Below are positions 1 to 12,552 of a stretch of DNA of 64,000 nt, piece after piece. The position numbers and the translations under genes were made by a program. The DNA comes from Sorghum bicolor (lineage: Eukaryota; Streptophyta; Magnoliopsida; Poales; Poaceae). Numbering within the stretch: position 1 is the stretch's first letter; the number at the start of each line of letters is the position of its first letter. Below the pieces are notes generated by a model that saw nothing but the letters and a program-made list of their open reading frames with translations, was not told where the DNA came from and did no database searches. The DNA is taken from NCBI RefSeq assembly GCF_000003195.3, contig NC_012870.2, positions 29,132,477 to 29,196,476 on the forward strand. The letters run 5' to 3'.

Positions 1-1
1 C

Positions 2-3000
2 CTCAAGCGACCAAGGCAGCAGCCCGGAGAAGATGAGCATCCGTTTATGCATGATGTATTCAATGAATACAAGGTCTGGCTAGAAAAGCTACCAGTGGAG
101 AAATCCAAAGGTATACTATCAATGTTTCTGTGTATGCATTGTATTATTCAGAATCTTAACATCTTTATAGAAGCTAAACCTTATCTAACATGGTTTTCGT
201 GACTAACAGATTTAGAGGATGACTTTAGGGATGCAACAGTCCACACATACAGGGAGTTTTTAAGGATGAAAGGGGACATTGCAGAAATTAGTAAGTAATT
301 TTCCTTTTGCAACAAATGTATGTTACTCCTATTTTTAAATAACCGAAGCATTCAACCATGTGTGCAGTGGCATTTGTCGAGCAACGTGACACAGATGGCA
401 TCATAGTTGAAGATGATTGTAACACCCTAAAAATTTCACTTTTCCAAATAGGCTAATTGATTTAATTATTTGATGTGAGCACTAAAGAATAGTAAGAAAA
501 TAATTTTTTTGAAATAAAATTCACTATAGGATCTAGAAAAATGTATGTGCATTCATGCTGCTGCATGTATTTTGTTGAGTGAAGTTTTCTTTTCAAATTG
601 GTTTTGCTTTTCTTTTCAAATATTTGAGCAAGACTTAAATTAGAAAATGAAAAAGGTTTCTCTTTATTTCCCCCTGTCTCGGGTTTGGCCCAACCCCTTT
701 CTTCCCCCCCCCGCGGTCCGCATTTCCCCTTTCCATTCTTGCTGCGGCCCAGCCAGGGCCCGCGCGGCCCACCTCGCGGCCCAGAGGGACAATCAGCGCC
801 CGCGCCTCCCCCATCTTGCCTCAGCAGCTGACGGCCGGGTCCCGCGCTCTAGTGCCACTGCCAGGTGGGACCGCCCTGTCAGGCTCATCTTCAACCTCGT
901 GTCCGAGCCGGACACGAGCCGCACCTCAACCACGCGCGAGTTTCACGCGACGCAGTCTGGATTTCGCCCGACTGCTGTCCTTTAAATATCGCCCCGAAGC
1001 TCCGCTAGCCCCTCCATCCATCTCGAGCCGCAGCCGCCGCGTGAAACTCACCGGAATCCGCTGCCGAGATCCGCCGAATCCCCAATCCGCCGCTGCAGTG
1101 CACCCCGAGCCGCGTGAGCAGCTTGCCGGTCTTCCCGTCACGCTTGCAAAGTCGCCGAACCGCTTCTTTCGCGATTTCGTGTATTCTGTGCGTAGCTAAC
1201 CTCGGCCGAACCTTCTTGCAGAGCCGCCGCCCGCCTCTTGCCGTTGAGAGCTCGCAGCGGACTTCCTCGGCTCCAAGCTTGGCCCTAGGTGAGTTCGCAT
1301 CGAGCGCCTAAGTGTTCCGGTGCTTTCGGTTTAGTCACTCGTGCCCTAAATCGCGCAAACCGCGAGCTCCGGCCGTGTTCGGCCATGGCGCCACCGCCGG
1401 CACCTCCAACTCCGGCCGGCTGTTTCCCCTCCCCCACCCCGATCTAATCCTGGCCACCGATTAGAGATCCAACGGCCCCAGATGAAGGGTACCCCTTCGG
1501 CCGGCTATTTTTCATAAAACCCCCTGCGTTTTTTAATGTTATAACCCGTAGTCCTTTACGCCTTCCCGTTTTACGCTTTTCAAGTTGGAAAACGTATTTC
1601 AGCCGCGCAGTTCAAAAGAAGTTTCTCAGATTTACAGTTTTGCCATCGAATCTATTTTGCTCATAAAAACTTCGTTTTAACTCCGTTTTAATCCGTTCAA
1701 GTTGCTTTAGATTCGTTTTCGCATAATCTATAGTCTAATGCTACTGTAGTACAAGTTTTCAACTTTTTAAATCTGAGTTTAGATTTAATCTAGTTTTTAT
1801 TTAAAGTAAATCTTCGGAAAATCATAACTTCATCGTTATAACTCCGATTTTCGTGATCTTTACGTCTGTGTGATCGTAGAGCGATGTAGATTCGTTTTAT
1901 AAACTTTTTATCTTTATTTATTACTGTTGGTGTACTGTTCTAATAATAGGCTTGTTTGCTTTGCATGATTGCCTTTGGATGATTGTTGTTGATGTGGTGG
2001 TTACGAGTAGACGGTGAGCAGTTCGTGGGTGAACAAGAGTACTTCTACGAGCAGGATCAGCAGGACCAGTGTGATCAAGGCAAGTATAGCATGGGATCAT
2101 CCTTGTTTCCTAATAACTTTAATCACACAAATCATATTGCATGTGTCTCCTTGATAAGGATTTCCTAGTATTGATCTTATACCTTGTCACCTATGGTTAT
2201 GCATTGGGTAGCTTATGCTAGTGCTCCACTAAACCCTAATCTTGTAAATTGACTAAAGAATTATGCAATAAACATTAAAAGATGACTTTTTAGCAACTTT
2301 GGATAAGAGGGCTGGAGCATTGGGCTATTTTATGGTGCTCTAGTTTCTCTCCATAAGGACTTATCTGTATCTGACCACCCGGGACATACAGTACAACTGT
2401 GAGGGCTATATGACTCTGGCTTTAGCTCAGTATGAGGACCTTTTCTAGCTTGTTAGTGGTTACCCTTGTAGAGCAAGTGGGGGATAGCAGACCATGGATT
2501 CCTGCGGGTGAGTCACACGGACTGACTAACGAAACCTAGCGGCCCTAACTTGTTAGACGAACCTTTGAAAGGCTTCATAGTGAACCCTGCCGGTCTTCCT
2601 TGGGAGTGGGCTAAGGGGCTGATCACCTCGGGCGAAAGGGTAAATCACGACTCACAGTGAAAGTGTACAACCTCTGCAGAGTGTAAAACTGATATATCAG
2701 CCGTGCTCACGGTCACGAGCGGCCTTGGACCAATACAGAATAAATGAACACTAATGGCAAAATCATTAAATGTTATTATTGTTAATATGTTGTTTATGCT
2801 ATTCTTTATTCACTTTACCTGATCATGAGTTTATTATGGGTTTTGACAACTTGATGCTACTCATATGCTAAAATTGTGACAACTAAAAGCTACATGCAGT
2901 TGAACCAGTGTCTAGCCTTTGAGCCTCATGAATCCCCTGTTATACTTGTTAAGTACGAGGTGTACTTACACTTGTTTATTTTCTTTATTTTGATAAAAAT

Positions 3001-5275
3001 CCCGAATGGGTAACAAATGGCATGGGTAATGACTACTACCAGTACTTCCCTGAGGATTTCTAGACTTGTGGTCAACCAGTTGACGTGCCTGTGTGATGGA
3101 GCTTCCATGCTAGAGTTATCTTTTATTTTCCGCTATATTTGTGTAACGACTCTGAGTTATATCGTTATGTAATAAACACTTGTGATGATACTCCCTATAA
3201 TTTGTCGGCTTATGTGTGATTGATCTCTGGGCGCACATAAGGTTTCGCATTCAATTTTATCCTTAAAATTGGATGTGACAATGATGAAAGTAATTGCAAC
3301 ACCACTCTCAAATAGGCCAAGTCATGCAAGGAAGGCCAGGGTACAGGAAAATGGTTTGTGATGATTAATATGCTTTGAATATTGGGTTGACATATCTTAA
3401 TTCAAAGCTACAACAACTCAGTTCATTATTATTAGCAGTAGCCAATAAGAGAATTAAGGAACGCACTCAAAAACTCCCAATTGAATTTTCAGAAATGCGT
3501 GGAGGTCCAATTGGACCAAACAGGCGTGCATTTGTTGATGAGGTTATACTATTTACTAGGAAATGGGACCCACTAATTGGGGTAAATAGTTGGAGGGATA
3601 TAAAGGAAGAAGTCAAAGAAAAAATTGCAGAACAGATACTGGTATGATGTGAACTATTTCTTTATTCCTACTCATGTCATGTGTAAAAGAAATTGTGATA
3701 AACCATTTTATTGCTATGTAATTTAAACAGCTTACATGGAACTTCACCAACATAGACACTCAGGAAAAAAGAAAAGAGAAAATATGGCACATTGCCAGCG
3801 AGTGGTACAAAGGATGGCGAGCAGCTCTAAGTGCCACATACAAGGCCTACAATACCTATGCTGAGAGAATAAGAAATAAACCAGAAGAATTGAACATTCT
3901 TGAGTGGCACTACTTGCTGTTGTATTTTGGATCAGATAAATTCAAGGTCAGTTCTACAAAAATCAACATTGCCAAACAAACTTTATGAATCATAAGTTCC
4001 ATTGTTACATAACACTTGTTGTCACTTTGCAGAAGGTTAGTAGCCAGAACTCCTCCAACCGTCAGCAACAAAGAACCACACATCTGATGGGTTCAAAAAG
4101 CTTCTCACAGTGTAGCTTAGAGCAGGTAATCATTACATACTGTAATCTGGTCCATCCATTTTAATATGCAACACTTGTTTTATGAAATATGTATTTCCAT
4201 CCTAGAGAGACGAACAAACTGGTGAAGAGCCAAGTGATCTTCTTCTTTGGAGGACGACTCACACAAAACATGGGAAATGGTCAAATTCTATTTCAGCTGC
4301 AGTATATGTGAGCAAATCTTTCCACAATCCTTTTTAATAGCTCCTGCTTGTGTCAACCAACTCTTAATACAATCTGTTATTTCATTTAGGAAAATGCAGC
4401 CATTAAAATTGGTGAGATTGGCTTAGAACCTGATAGACAAGCACTTTCGGCTACGGAGGAAAACATGATTTTCCAATCGTGCTACAAAGAGACCACACAG
4501 ATCAAATCATCCAAATTACATGGCCATGGATACTTGGCTAAGTATCGAACTCGCAGAGAACTAATGAAAGAGAACCTTGAAGTACATGCACGTGTTGAAG
4601 CTGCAGCTAGAGAGAGGAGCATTGCTTTTGAAGCAGAGATTGAGACACTGAAACAAAAAATGGCGCAGGAAGCTATAGAAAGGGAAAGGGAGAGAGAGGA
4701 AGATAGGAGGAAGATGCAAGACGATCTAGAAAATCATAAGATGAAACTAAGAGAAGAGATGAAACAAGAACTTCGTAATATGCTACTGCAGCAAAAAGAA
4801 GGAACTACGAATATGGTAATATTTGAGAATAATTTTTCATCCTTGGTCGTCTTAATAAATTTAAGATTATGATGATGGCTAATATTTTACCTCAATTTTT
4901 GTGTGCATAGAGTATCCCACAAAACAATGACAATATACAAATTACACCAACGACACAACAGGACGATGAGAATGGTGAGCATGAAAATGGAAATGTGTTA
5001 CAGCAGGTAATACTATTATTCCACTATGTTCCAACTGATATTGAGCTATGTACCTTGAACTTTTGGTAAAATAGATTAAACAATTTACTGTTTTGTAGAC
5101 TCAGCCTGGAAGTGTTGTCACCTTACAAGGAGATGCACCTACTCGTACTAGTAAAAATGTTACTAATCTTAGCAAAAATCTTTTCCAAGAAAGCACTGCA
5201 AATGTGGCAGCAAATAAGACATATATCAGTCAACAACAGCTGTTGAATAGAACAAGAAATGGCAAAAGGAGGAAG
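2..5275 (+). pseudogene. Transposase_24 (Ptta/En/Spm)-type gene, multi-exon, broken
   Basis: Exons read from GT/AG borders and open phase: 2-110, 210-290, 368-417 plus 3286-3353 (one exon split by an LTR), 3439-3641, 3731-3946, 4033-4125, 4206-4307, 4390-4815, 4911-5006 and 5099-5275. The signature is in exons 5-6: a W-x-R-x-x-L type segment (GWRAALSATYKAY), then SSQNSSNRQQQRTTHLMGSK, which fits the S-x-x-N-x-x-NR...H-x-x-GS-x-SF hallmark of plant Transposase_24 proteins. Exon 8 codes a highly charged coiled coil (E/R/K rich). The likely role is DNA binding at the CACTA subterminal repeats. Breaks: the 2.86-kb LTR insertion and an extra base near 3313; dropping that base restores both the frame and the phase into the next exon. 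The 5' start is outside the window. Confidence 0.72.
418..3280 (+). mobile_element. Solo LTR (about 2.86 kb) inside the CACTA gene
   Basis: It starts TGTAACACCC, ends GGATGTGACA (TG...CA with short inverted ends) and is flanked by the 5-bp direct repeat ATGAT at 413-417 and 3281-3285. No PBS, PPT or coding domain is present, so it is a solo LTR. A TATA-like TTTAAATA at 981-988 is followed by a GC-rich tract (about 990-1450) and a possible splice donor near 1288, which looks like R/U5 of a large LTR. The family was not identified. Open frames in the GC-rich part show no retroelement or host domain. Confidence 0.85.
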
Positions 5276-6114
5276 GTAACAACTGCTATATGACATCAGC
5301 TACTTTCAACCTAAATTGTGCTCACTTTATCATGACTCTATTGTGGACAGTCCTGCACTAACACTACCATGTCATGAGCAATACATATGATTTGGGAGCA
5401 ATTCTTGTTTTGCTATGTTATTAAATACAGATTGCACACCAATCTGGAGTTTATTGACACATGTGTCTACATTTATCCTTGATGTCCCGTCATGCTTATT
5501 ACACAAAACTAATGCAGCAATGGTTTCAAATTAATGTTTTAGTTATATTTCAGCATTCCTATGCACTCTTGTATAACTAGAAGATGTAGTGATACATTCT
5601 ATATATGTGCTGAAAACTGCAGCTTCTACAGTTCTGTTTTCATGAACTATTCCATGTAAATTGCCTTATCTCTGAACTATTCCAAACTTGTAGAGGGTTT
5701 AGATATGTTTGTAGTCATGAATTCAGATAATCAGATAGCAAAAATGTGCATGAACTGTACTGATCCTGCCTAATTACAACCATGTTATATTACAATCTCT
5801 TAACTTTTTGTTCATGAAGTAATAAACATAAAATTTTCTAATATCCTAATATTATTACTTTGGTAGTAGGTGGAAAAGGTTTGAACTTCAGGCCCATAAT
5901 CAAGTGAGGACATAGCCAAGGTGACAGCATGCATCGATGATACAAAACTCTCCAGTGATGCATAGATGTTAGGAAGTTGCAATTTCTAGAAACTGATGGA
6001 AAAATGAGTGCATTGTACACTTGTTTATAATTGTACCAACTATTTGTGAACATATTGGATGATTGATTATAGTTACTATATACGAGTGCAATTGCTTTTG
6101 TTACGGTTTATTGT

Positions 6115-6925
6115 TTTTGCAATGATGAATTGTTAAACCAAAAAACAAATTTTACTAGCATTGCAAAGAAAACCTATACCCACGACTCTCAATGCGTGGC
6201 AATATGGTATGCAAACGAATGTATTTACATTGCAAATGGTACTATTGCCACGACATTTCAACAGTTGCAATAAAATTTGATCTCCTGCAATGATTACAAC
6301 TTTGTGGCAAATAACATTGTCGCCACGACATATCCGTCATGGCGATAAGAAGCAGACTCTTGCAACGTCTAATATTACGTGGCAATTGATGCTTTTGCAA
6401 CGGCATAACAAAGGTGGCAATAACATATCATCTCTTCCAACGAATAAAAATCATGGCAAAAAGTAATATTGCCACGCCACAGAGATTGTGGCAATAACAT
6501 GTCATTTCTCGCAATGAACGCAATTTCGTGGCAAATTATGTATTTGCCACGGTCTAACAGTCGTTGCAATAGCACCTTACGCAACAACCTTATAGCATGG
6601 CAACAAAATTCTTTTGCAATGATAACAATCGTTGCAATTACCATCAATTGTTACGAAGCTGAGCGTGGCAACTGGTCGTCTTGCAACGTTTGTGAATGTT
6701 GCAACAACATCCTATTGCCATGATTGACAACGGACATCTATGGTTGCAACAAATGCCAACACTTGCAACGAGAAATAGCCATCGGTTGCAAGTACTTCTT
6801 GCAACGTACTTTTTTGCAACCATTGCCAACGAATGTGATTTGGTGGTAACATCTACTTGTTGCAACCAAATTGGCTCTATCGCAATGTTTTCTCGTCCTT
6901 GCACAAGGGTTAGAATTTAGTAGTG
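6115..6925. repeat. CACTA 3' subterminal repeat array
   Basis: About 800 bp in which TTGCCACG/CGTGGCAA and TTGCAAC/GTTGCAA words recur every 15-40 bp in both orientations, ending at the TAGTAGTG terminus. In En/Spm-type elements such arrays bind the element's accessory DNA-binding protein. Frames open here are by-products of the repeat. The stretch 5276-6114 holds an intron or 3' UTR of the preceding gene and nothing else recognisable. Confidence 0.7.
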
Positions 6926-7499
6926 GTAACATCTTAAGGTACTTGACTATCGCTTTTATAAGTTTCTCCTTGGTTCTGGCGTTCACATAAAATAAAGAGA
7001 CAAACATGTATGATTTGTAGCACCAAATTAATCAACCCAATTAATTCAACATATTTAGTCCTTTAATCTTTGTTCTTAGTACTACCTTCGTGATCCCACA
7101 CTCCTAATCATATAAGCTAAAATGTTGTACATTCAATATTTGGAAGATATAAACAAAACATAAATATAGATAGATTATCTTTCCATAAGTTTGAGCGATC
7201 TGATCTGACAAATGTATTAAATGCTACACTCATTATCCATCAACTTTGTCTTGCTCACTATGCTTAAGGTTAGAGAAGAAAAATACACTTATGGTTCTGT
7301 TGGTGTTTTTCACCAATAGGGCCCATGCACTTGATCTCTGCCTTGTCTCTATGAATAGGTACACTTCAAGCAAAACATAGAGGAGTTTTACAACTCCCAG
7401 ACTCCACCAAGTGAAGGACCTGGATCTACAAGCACAAACACACTGAGCAGGATATTGCCAACGCCACACTTCGAACTGCTGGGCAAACGAAGAACATAG

Positions 7500-8239
7500 G
7501 TGACTCCGTATCAAGAGGTACAGATGTCAAGGTCCACACCTAATCAAATGATGCACCTAAAGGATAAAGACGGTGAGAAGTCTTGTCCAGAAGACTTAAA
7601 ACATTGGATCCTTGTCGGAGGAGGTCAAGATTGTCGACTCAAGTCGCCTTTCCTAATCAAGAAGGACGACCCTGGTGTTCCAAGCATCGAGTGCACAATC
7701 AATGGATACCCTTTTCAGAAGACACTCTACGACACCGGATTTGACGACAACATAATGACCGCAGTCACTTATCAGCTCCTGCATGAAACCATGCCCCTAC
7801 AACCAACATACATCTAGCTCCAGAGAATTTTCAGGTCATTGACATGGGAGAAGATGAGTACGATCCACCCATCATCCTTGGAAGACCGTTCCTCAACACT
7901 ATCAAAGTTATCATCTACATTGGAACAAGAAAAGTCCACATACACTTTCCCTCTGAGAAGGTACGCCGCTGTTTTACTGACCGTAACTATATAGTTGAAA
8001 ACTCTAAGCAGGTGAGGACAAGAAGAAGACAACGCAACCACAACCAGAGGAGGCAAATCATCAAGGACGGATGGGCAGAATACGAAGGAGAAGTAGTAAG
8101 GTCTGAAGACATACAGCTTGAACAGAACTGTCTTGAGGAGACCGTAGCACCGAGTCAGGTGTGGAGAGAAGATAGTTATACACGAAGAGGAGGCGCCACC
8201 GGAATCACCGACTACGCCATCCAGCGAATCCCAGGATGA
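7500..8239 (+). pseudogene. Retropepsin-like segment (PR2) of A1, frameshifted
   Basis: Two adjacent frames, 7500-7817 and 7844-8239, together match the second protease-like segment of A2 and A3. The first holds the catalytic-type motif LYDTGFDDNIM; the second holds IILGRPFLN, the flap-distal ILGR motif of gypsy proteases, then a basic tail. A frameshift and stop near 7815 separate them. The first protease-like segment (PR1) seen in A2 is absent, replaced by unrelated sequence at 7440-7610. The product would not be a working protease as it stands. Confidence 0.6.
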
Positions 8240-8743
8240 CTGAGAAAACGGAGAGTCCCGTTCGGAGGACTTAAAAACACCGAACGCCTCGCCAAGAGGT
8301 AAACTTGGTAGTTATCCTTTTCCTTTCAATAGTTTGCGTAGTTAATCAGGTTCATGCCATCTCAAAAAGAAAATAAAAATGTTAAAAATAGTAAGCCCCA
8401 TGTGAGTATGCTCATGGCATAAAACCCATAAGTACATTCACTGTGGTGGCATAAAAATAAAATAAATATGTTTTCATCTTACAATAAAAATATAGAAATA
8501 ATAAGTGCATGATCCTGCTAAATAAATAATATTTATTGAGGAGGCTCAATATGATAAAGGCTAGATATTTATGCTAACACTTAACCAGTTCCACAAAGCT
8601 TTGTTGTCTATTTGAGCTCCACAGAATTCAAGGATCAAAGAAGACTAGCAGACGAAGGACATCCTAATCGCTGTCAGGGTGCTGCCGACATTCAAATACA
8701 CCTCCGTCGCCTGCTAGCTACATCAGAAGAAATTACATCAAAA

Positions 8744-8760
8744 TCCAGCTTGGGGGAGAG
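8744..8760 (+). other. Internal polypurine-tract-like site of A1
   Basis: TCCAGCTTGGGGGAGAG lies about 500 bp past the protease remnant and far from the 3' LTR. The same 14-mer core, TCCAGCTTGGGGGA, occurs at the matching place in A2 (25069) and A3 (45721-45737, minus) and twice inside B. It resembles the true PPT at 19301-19313. It may act as an extra plus-strand priming site; this is inference. Confidence 0.4.
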
Positions 8761-9891
8761 CACCCCCATTTATCGAGCTAAGTGTTCTACTCATATTTAT
8801 ACTTTACTCAAATAGTAAAAAGATGCATAATCATAAAATGCCCAAATAAAAATTCTATGTTTATATATATATTTTTGCTTAGTTTGCTAAATAAATAAAT
8901 AAATAAAGTTTGCTATGAACCTTCATGATAAGCTCTCACATGGAAATGATGAATAGTTGCTCTGCCATGACTAGTTCTAAAAATTGAAATCTCTCTCAAG
9001 TTTAGGCATGACTGTTATGAATTAAGATTTGCTCTAAACCTGAACTTGTGGGAAGAATACTTTGATCTAAAGTCTAAGTTGTTAACGGATATGATATGGG
9101 AAGGCTGCTACTGTTTATCTGTTTCTAGAGATGCTAGAATTCTGGAGAATTTTATCTTTGAAAATCTTTAAAATAACACATGATGGGTTCCTATATGATG
9201 AGAGTTTAAAATCCTACCACAGCCATATATACATGCTTGCTAGACTTTGAGCCACACATTTACTTTTTACTGCTTATGAGCATTGAGTGTGGTCAAGCTG
9301 TGTAGACCCTTATGAGCTTGTCATGTGGTTAAATCAAGATTCACTTGCACGTTCACTCACACATGCTGCTTCTACTCCGGAAGTACGCATCCATATACAT
9401 CCACTCAATTCAATCTCCAGATTCACCTAAAATTATTCTACCCCTAATCCGGGAGAGAATAGCCAAAAATATTTTCCTATCCCTGTTATTCCCTGTGAAA
9501 TAAATGCTCGAGTTATCTTGGTTAGTACCACTTGCTATATTATTTCAGGAGATGAGTGCTCTAAAAAAAAGAAAGGAAAAAAATGAATACGAGGAAATAA
9601 AAAGGGGCAAGTGCTCGGAATCTTGAAGAAAATAAAAAGTGAGACGAGAGGTAAAAATGGACAAGTGTCTGACAATAGAATTAGGGGTACAAAGATACCC
9701 ACCTGAGAAAAAAAAGAGAGAAAAATAAAATATAGAGAATCTCATTCTCCTCAAAAAGCTTCAAAGTGCAAGAAAGGTATGTATCCCCTCAAAAAAGCAA
9801 AAGAATTAGACTTTCACCATTGTTATCACCATCATCACCATACACCATTCACTCGCCACACATGCACATCTTGATTTGACTTATTGACTTG

Positions 9892-11013
9892 TGTTGACAC
9901 TAGCTAACACCACTTAGATACTAGGTTGTCATCCCTAGCATGGCGCCAGAGTGTACAAAGATCATATAAAGTAAATCTACTCTAGTTATCTACAAGATCA
10001 TATATAGCATAAAAGACTCTTCATTCATGTAGACATTGATAAAGTAAATCAGAGCATCGCATGATTTACTACACAATACCGGTTCTGCCTGTCCTATCAA
10101 CGGAGGGTGGACTATATAAGAATCAACGAAGCTGTCACTATCGCGAACTACCACACGACCCGGCCAATAGGATCATTTGCAGATAAATAACATCTAAGCA
10201 CCACGCTCACATGTGATCTATCACCTAACTCCCTCGCGTCAAGAGCTAAGCGCTTTGCAAACTTATACATAAACTCATTATCAATCATAACTATATCAAA
10301 TATAGAACTAGAGCAAACTAAGAACATAATAATTAGAGACATAATGCAATTAGAACAAAGAATTAGAGAAAGATATGAATAATACCAATCTTTATTACTG
10401 AAGATCCGAATCCAGAGCGTAGTGCTCTACTTCTCTAATTGCTATCTAATCAACCTCTAAACTTGAAAGATTAGAGAGTAGCTAATTCTAATTCTCTGTG
10501 GGAGAGAAGCTCTAAACCCTAACTTTGATGGCTACCTCTGAATAATGATTTCTCCTCCTCTCCTCCAGGGGCCAGGGGGTCTGGTTTTATAGTCCCCTCA
10601 AGTGAACGTGAGCCATTGGATCAAACCGACATAGATTTTATGGTTTAGATTGATCCCTTAGGTCGGTGGAGTCTTCCCCCGAAGCAGAGTCCTGTTTGGA
10701 ATCCAACCCTGGGCGGGCGCCCAAGGGGGTGGGCGGGCGCCCTGCCCCCGAGCCCGAATCCCTTCTCGTTCGTTCCCGTGGCTTTTGGACCCTTCTAGAT
10801 TGAGGAAAATTGCGCGGCACGTAATTATCTCGTTGTAAACATGACATGTGGGCCTTCTCTCCATAATTCCTGATAAACCCCTGCAGAAATAGATAAACAC
10901 CAAAACTCGTGGAATTCTGTCAGATAAAACCCTAATTCTAGATGTTTGTTTCATATTGATCCTTTTTCATGTTTATTTGATTATTAATTTTAGTACTTAA
11001 GGACCGTCAACAA
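9892..11013 (-). repeat. 3' LTR of B (internally deleted)
   Basis: This 1,122-bp LTR matches the 5' LTR at 17286-18791 except for loss of about 385 bp near the U5 end (junction close to 9960). On the element strand U3 starts TGTTGACGGTCC, two GGGCGCCCGCCC motifs lie at 10711-10722 and 10731-10742, and the TATA box CTATAAAA is at 10585-10592. Confidence 0.88.
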
Positions 11014-11028
11014 ACTCCCCCAAGCTTA
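11014..11028 (-). other. Polypurine tract of B
   Basis: On the minus strand AAGCTTGGGGGAGTT directly abuts the 3' LTR start TGTTGACGG, the standard position for priming plus-strand DNA. Confidence 0.75.
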
Positions 11029-12520
11029 CCCTTTGCTCGTCCCTGAGCAAACAGCTAAACTCAGACGGATCAGGAGTTGCTTCGATGTTTTCTTTCCTGA
11101 CAGGCACACATGCTTTTACATAAAAATTCTTCCAGATTAAAGTGAAGTGTTGTGGAGTTTAGTACCTGCACTTAAATCTTAAGTAATCGAAAGACAAAAT
11201 AGTTAAGTCAAGCACTATCCCTCCTGTTTATACTTCACCTTTGTTCCAGAGTTTTTCATAGGTTTTCAAAATAAAACTCAGAGTTCCCAGCAATGATTCT
11301 CTCAAGTCTCTCTATATGTGGTATTTGTGGATCCTTACCATAATGTCACTTACCTATAACTAATGAAATATTTAAGTGGAGCTCATAGGAGTGAAAAACA
11401 GCTCATACATATGTTGTCTAATCGAGCCATGGATCCAAAGGAACCCAGCATATAATTAAATCAAGATGTGCATGTGTGATGGAATAAATGATAATGATGG
11501 TGAAAATGCATAAGTGATAATAAAACTTACTTCTCATTGCTCCTCATATTGCTATTTCTCCTCCTCTTTGATCTTTGCTTTGGGAGAACATGGGCTATCT
11601 CTTTTTTTTTCAGGTGGGTAGTAGATACCCCTAATTCTACTGTCGGACACTTGTCCATTTTTTCCGCTCAAGTGGGCATCTTTGTACCCCTAATTCTACT
11701 TCGGACACTTGTCCATTTTTACCTCTCGTCTCACTTTCTTTTCTTTCTTTTTTTTCTTTCTTTTTCAAGGTTCCGGGCACTTGCCCCTTTTTATTTCCTC
11801 GCATATTTTTGCATAACCCATGCCTCTTCTGCATTGAATCTTTTTAGAGAGAGAATAACAATATTCGGGACAGTGAGTGAAAATATTTTTAGCAATTTTA
11901 ATGATTGATGATGGATGCTGTGGTAGATGTGTGCAAGTGAATATCTTAATTTAACCACATGAAAAGCTCCTAAGGGTCTACACAGCTCGATCAAACTCAA
12001 TGTGAATATAGTAAAAGATGTTATAGCAAGTATGGCTGTGGTAGGTAGTTTGTTATGCTAGGAACTCATCATGTGATTTGTAAGTTTTCAAAATAAATCT
12101 CCAGAACTTAGTGTAGTAGGAACAAGATAAACAGTAGCTCAACTTTATATCATGCCTTTCTCTTACCTAGACTTTAGTTTTATGCTTCCCAAAGATTTTA
12201 GTTTTAGTAATTCCTGGAAGAATTCTAATATAAAAGCTAGGTACTTGTAAGTAAGCAAATAGAGCAACTTGTTCATCATTTCCATCATGCATCTTTTTGG
12301 TCTTTTTATTTTTCTAGAGTTTAAACTTAGCAGGAAAATAAAGCACACTTATCTACACACTCTTTTTATTTTGTTTTCATGTTTATTAAAGTGCAGTGAA
12401 TTAAAGCAAGAAAATATTTATTTGGTTTTCTAAGTTTTTCCTTTTAAGATAAATTAAATACTAAGACAGAATAGAATAAATAAGAAGAGCAAATAAAAAC
12501 TTACTTGATAAATTGGGGAG
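11029..12520 (-). other. 3' untranslated region of B
   Basis: No ORF with a recognisable domain. It is related to the 3' untranslated regions of A1 and A3 (44093-45700), including the GTCGGACACTTGTCC segment, which occurs twice in near-tandem here (about 11640 and 11697). This shared tail ties families A and B together. Confidence 0.55.
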
Positions 12521-12538
12521 GAACTCCCCCAAGCTGGA
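12521..12538 (-). other. PPT-like tract after the extra ORF of B
   Basis: Minus-strand TCCAGCTTGGGGGAGTTC starts about 15 nt after the inferred stop (12553-12555) of the ATHILA-like ORF. It shares a 14-mer with the tract after the gag-protease ORF (14978-14993). Confidence 0.45.
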
Positions 12539-12552
12539 TGTTGACGTCGGTC

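Larger units (their letters stand above)
1..6925 (+). mobile_element. CACTA (En/Spm) DNA transposon, 3' portion
   Basis: The element enters from the left edge and ends at 6925 with TTTAGTAGTG, whose complement starts CACTACTAAA, the usual CACTA terminus. The last 800 bp are packed with short direct and inverted words (TTGCCACG, GTGGCAA, TTGCAAC), as in CACTA subterminal regions. Upstream lies a multi-exon gene with a Transposase_24-type protein, a family common in plant CACTA elements. Sequence after 6925 continues as retroelement A1 and matches 22787 onward, so the CACTA inserted into A1. The 5' end, the TNP2-type transposase and the 3-bp target duplication are outside the window. A solo LTR (418-3280) interrupts the element. 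Confidence 0.8.

Noticed and set aside
647..1311. Cluster of GC-rich open frames that looks like the start of a host gene
   Set aside because: They lie inside the solo LTR (418-3280) bounded by TG...CA and an ATGAT target duplication, overlap in several frames and show no domain; best explained as R/U5 of the LTR.
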